Source of the DNA: Lineus longissimus
Lineage: Eukaryota; Nemertea; Pilidiophora; Heteronemertea; Lineidae
NCBI RefSeq assembly: GCF_910592395.1
Contig: NC_088308.1
Location: 28,969,501-29,033,500, forward strand
Reading direction: 5' to 3'
DNA: 64,000 nucleotides
Within the stretch, counting starts at the first letter, position 1. Every line of letters starts with the position of its first letter. The notes beneath the pieces were generated by a model that was given only the letters and a program-made list of their open reading frames with translations, had not been told where the DNA came from and did not search any database. Of the stretch, positions 61,487 through 64,000 are shown piece after piece. A program made the translations under genes and the position numbers.

Positions 61487-64000
61487 GTTTATAGTTGATG
61501 TATCACCGGAACCGGAACCTACAGAACGTAAGATTCTCTAAACGAAACGAGCGCCTAAGGGTTCGGGATATTTCATATGATATCCGATAAGCAGTAGCTT
61601 CACCAGGATTGTTCAGACAATTTGATTCACTTAATAGCTCCAGTGTCACTATTGAATGAAATGACGGCAAGAAATCTCGACGAGGTCAATGTTCGGCTTG
61701 ACTATCTTCTGCTTCCAATCTGTTTGTAACTGGTGTCTGACATATCATCAATAATCCAACGAACATTTATAATGTATGATAACACTGGTACTGTTCTCTG
61801 CCAGTGATACACTGCACTAAACAGAGTAACTAATTCTCGCGCGACTCATGGGGCAGCTGCAGCAATGTCACCATAGCTTAGACCGGTTCCGTCGGGACAA
61901 TGATGAAAAGTGCAATATCCGCTGCAATGTTATCCTTCAGTCGAGGACGTTGTTGACGTGATGCGCTCAAAAACACTGACTGGGATTTCATTAAAGTAAT
62001 CCTCAATATAATAACACGTAAATGACCCAGTGCAAATTCTCGTTCCCACTGTATTACTTTCAAGTAAGCCTCTGGCACAACATTGACAGAACGTATGGTT
62101 TGTAATCACTTTCCGTCCAACTATCAAATATATGTCCGATTCTCACCAGTTCATTATTCGTTTAAGCAATAAACAACTCAGGCCAACTAGTATTTCGTGT
62201 TGATATCCGAAAATATAGCGAATAGTTAGCCAATCTCTCCTTGTCTATGAATTGCAAGCCACGGTTTAATAGCAACCACGCAGACTTCTGCTGAACGCTA
62301 ACGGACTGACAGGATAAGACACAAGTAGGCAAGAGTTCTTGTTATGCTTTTTTACGAAACAAACAAAATGAGCCAAATTTTGTTCTGACAGTTGGGGTTC
62401 CTTTGCAAGCTCAGATCACTAAACCAGAGTTTTTTTGTCGAAGCAATAGTTTCCACCTACCGGTAACCCAGCCGTGATGATAGAAGTCGCTCACAGAATC
62501 TGATAGCAAATGTTTTCTTAAGTCAGCCTCGGAAAGAATACGTCCTAAGGTATCTGTAGCTGTACATATACCTCGAAGCTTCATACAAACCGGCAGCACT
62601 TTATATCCTGAACATCCATGCAAAAGCATCGATTCGACACTCCCTTAGATTTGATTGGTCCACAACCAGTCTAACGAATGTCTCGTTCAATCAGTTGGCT
62701 GTGATGATTTCAAAAGTAATGTGGGGTCCGTGAACTAATGTGTCCCAAAGGAACAATAAAAAGCAGATAACAGTCTGTCTCAATATATAACACTAAACGT
62801 CGACGAGGTGTGATGATAAATCCCTTCTGATAAACACTCATTTCCTCGCATCAATGTCCTCATTGAGTTATAGTACGGGATCAAGCGAGTATCCCAGAAA
62901 TGATCAGATTGACATGTATGCAAAAAGTTATCTTTCTCCTTCTCCTTCAGCTCACGACTTTTTATTCCCCAGACAGCCTTTGGCACAGAGCAGCTAGTCT
63001 GACACAGAATCCAATCTCTTAGTACCCGGGGTCGGCTCCTCGTTCAATCTGTCAAGTAGGCAGCCGCGAGGTTAACCGTCTTAACAAAGAAACTTTATCG
63101 CTCTGAGAAGTATTCCATCTCTGAGATACTCGTGAACAATTTAGAAGTGTTTCCTCAACACAAGTCTTATATTTCCACCAAAGAATGTCTGCTTTCCTTC
63201 ACTAAGTGGCTACAGTCAACTGGTTGAGATCAATGGGCAAAACGCTTCCAAGTATCTTCCTTCCCTTCAGAGCCCGAGTCAGAGCGAGCTGCTCAGCGTT
63301 CGCAGCGGACGGATCGTGATCAGTAATAGTTCTCGGACGCCTCAAGCATTTGAACGACATCAGATCCGCCGGCTCGACGCTTAACCTGACCATGATCGCC
63401 TTTCTCAGCGGTGTTCCTGCAGTAGTTCGCTCACGTTCCTTTGACCAGGCTTCCCTGGGAGACAAACTTATACATATTCATCAAATGTCCGTATTGGAAC
63501 GAGCTATGAACACACGGACACGCTTTTGAATACCAACGGCCGTATTCGGGCACGGTCACAAAATCGGACTGTATATCCAACTAAGAAGAAACAGTTATCG
63601 TGTGTCCAACAGATAATGCATACGTCCTTGCATACCGGAAGGAAGAGGAAAAGAAGAAGCTTTGAAAATCCTCCCGAGATTACAGGTTGCTACTGTTGCT
63701 CAAATAGAGTAGTTTTTCAAAAAAAGGTTTCTATAACCGCCAACAACGTACATTGTACTGTACACACTAGGAACGCCAATGTCACTTCACTGCCGGAGGT
63801 ACAGTCTCGTAAAATACGTTACCTTCACTTATCGGGGTAGGTAACACTCAGGTAACATTGGTGAAAGCCTTGGAAGCATAATTTTTTCCAGCCGCCACAT
63901 TTCACCTTGGGGATGTTTTTGAAACTGAGAAGCCCATCAACCATCAGCGGTTGTCATTTTTTATTAGCCTCACATGGCCCTCGTGATTCACGCTGCTGAA
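61487..64000. other. Upstream region of the channel gene, no confident gene
   Basis: Contains the promoter and any 5' UTR exons of the minus-strand channel gene, which cannot be placed by eye. Only short frames are present. The most protein-like one is listed separately (63202-63455). Confidence 0.4.
63202..63455 (-). other. Unrecognised open frame, possible exon
   Basis: A minus-strand frame of about 84 codons follows a potential acceptor (TTTGTCTCCCAG) and ends at a stop at 63202. Its composition is varied and protein-like (segments RTITDHDPSAANAEQLALTR and GRKILGSVLPIDL) and the stretch has more CpG than its surroundings. No ATG lies at its beginning; an internal ATG would leave 63 residues. 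I do not recognise the family and no partner exon was found. Confidence 0.2.

Noticed and set aside
59297-61541. Plus-strand frames across the channel gene
   Set aside because: Antisense shadows of the minus-strand 630-codon DEG/ENaC frame.

Overview
The window is animal nuclear DNA. It has large multi-exon genes with GT-AG introns, long AT-rich intergenic stretches, and an exceptional load of minisatellites and short inverted-repeat elements. The gene set (bifunctional PAPS synthase, SNX29, a JOSD1-like Josephin protease, GTPBP1, a DEG/ENaC channel), the AGGCCT-rich low-complexity tract and the many TA-flanked inverted-repeat elements suggest a marine invertebrate, perhaps a non-vertebrate deuterostome or a lophotrochozoan. 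The species cannot be fixed from sequence reading alone.

Layout. 1-2774: no recognisable gene. 2775-21113 (+): PAPS synthase, twelve coding exons including an inferred 48-nt first exon. Its 11.4-kb first intron is packed with tandem repeats (65, 68, 56, 39, 12 and 18 bp units). 21114-about 24210: probable long 3' UTR. 24211-29313: intergenic, holding a 1.9-kb segment bounded by inverted repeats and a tRNA-like sequence. 29314-40018 (+): SNX29 (RUN, coiled coil, PX), seventeen exons, introns full of minisatellites plus one MITE and one tRNA-derived SINE head; its 3' UTR runs to about 41.38 kb. 43935-45212 (-): JOSD1-like deubiquitinase, three coding exons. 47939-52248 (+): GTPBP1, nine coding exons, head-to-head with JOSD1. 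52586-59593: intergenic, with a 79-bp array, a near-perfect 33-bp-stem hairpin, a 50-bp array carrying splice-like signals and a foldback TA-flanked element. 59594-61486 (-): uninterrupted ORF for a DEG/ENaC/ASIC-type cation channel. 61487-64000: upstream sequence with no confident gene.

The genes are unrelated housekeeping or signalling genes: sulfate activation, endosomal sorting, deubiquitination, ribosome-associated GTPase, ion channel. There is no operon or dedicated system. The JOSD1-GTPBP1 pair has the same divergent order as I recall for human chromosome 22q13.1, so it is a candidate ancient linkage. I found no convincing novel multi-gene system. The most unusual content is non-coding: a hairpin at 56.5 kb, foldback elements, and minisatellites that carry or abut splice sites. 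Exon boundaries were placed by eye from splice consensus, reading phase and family protein similarity recalled from memory; all phases join without frameshift.
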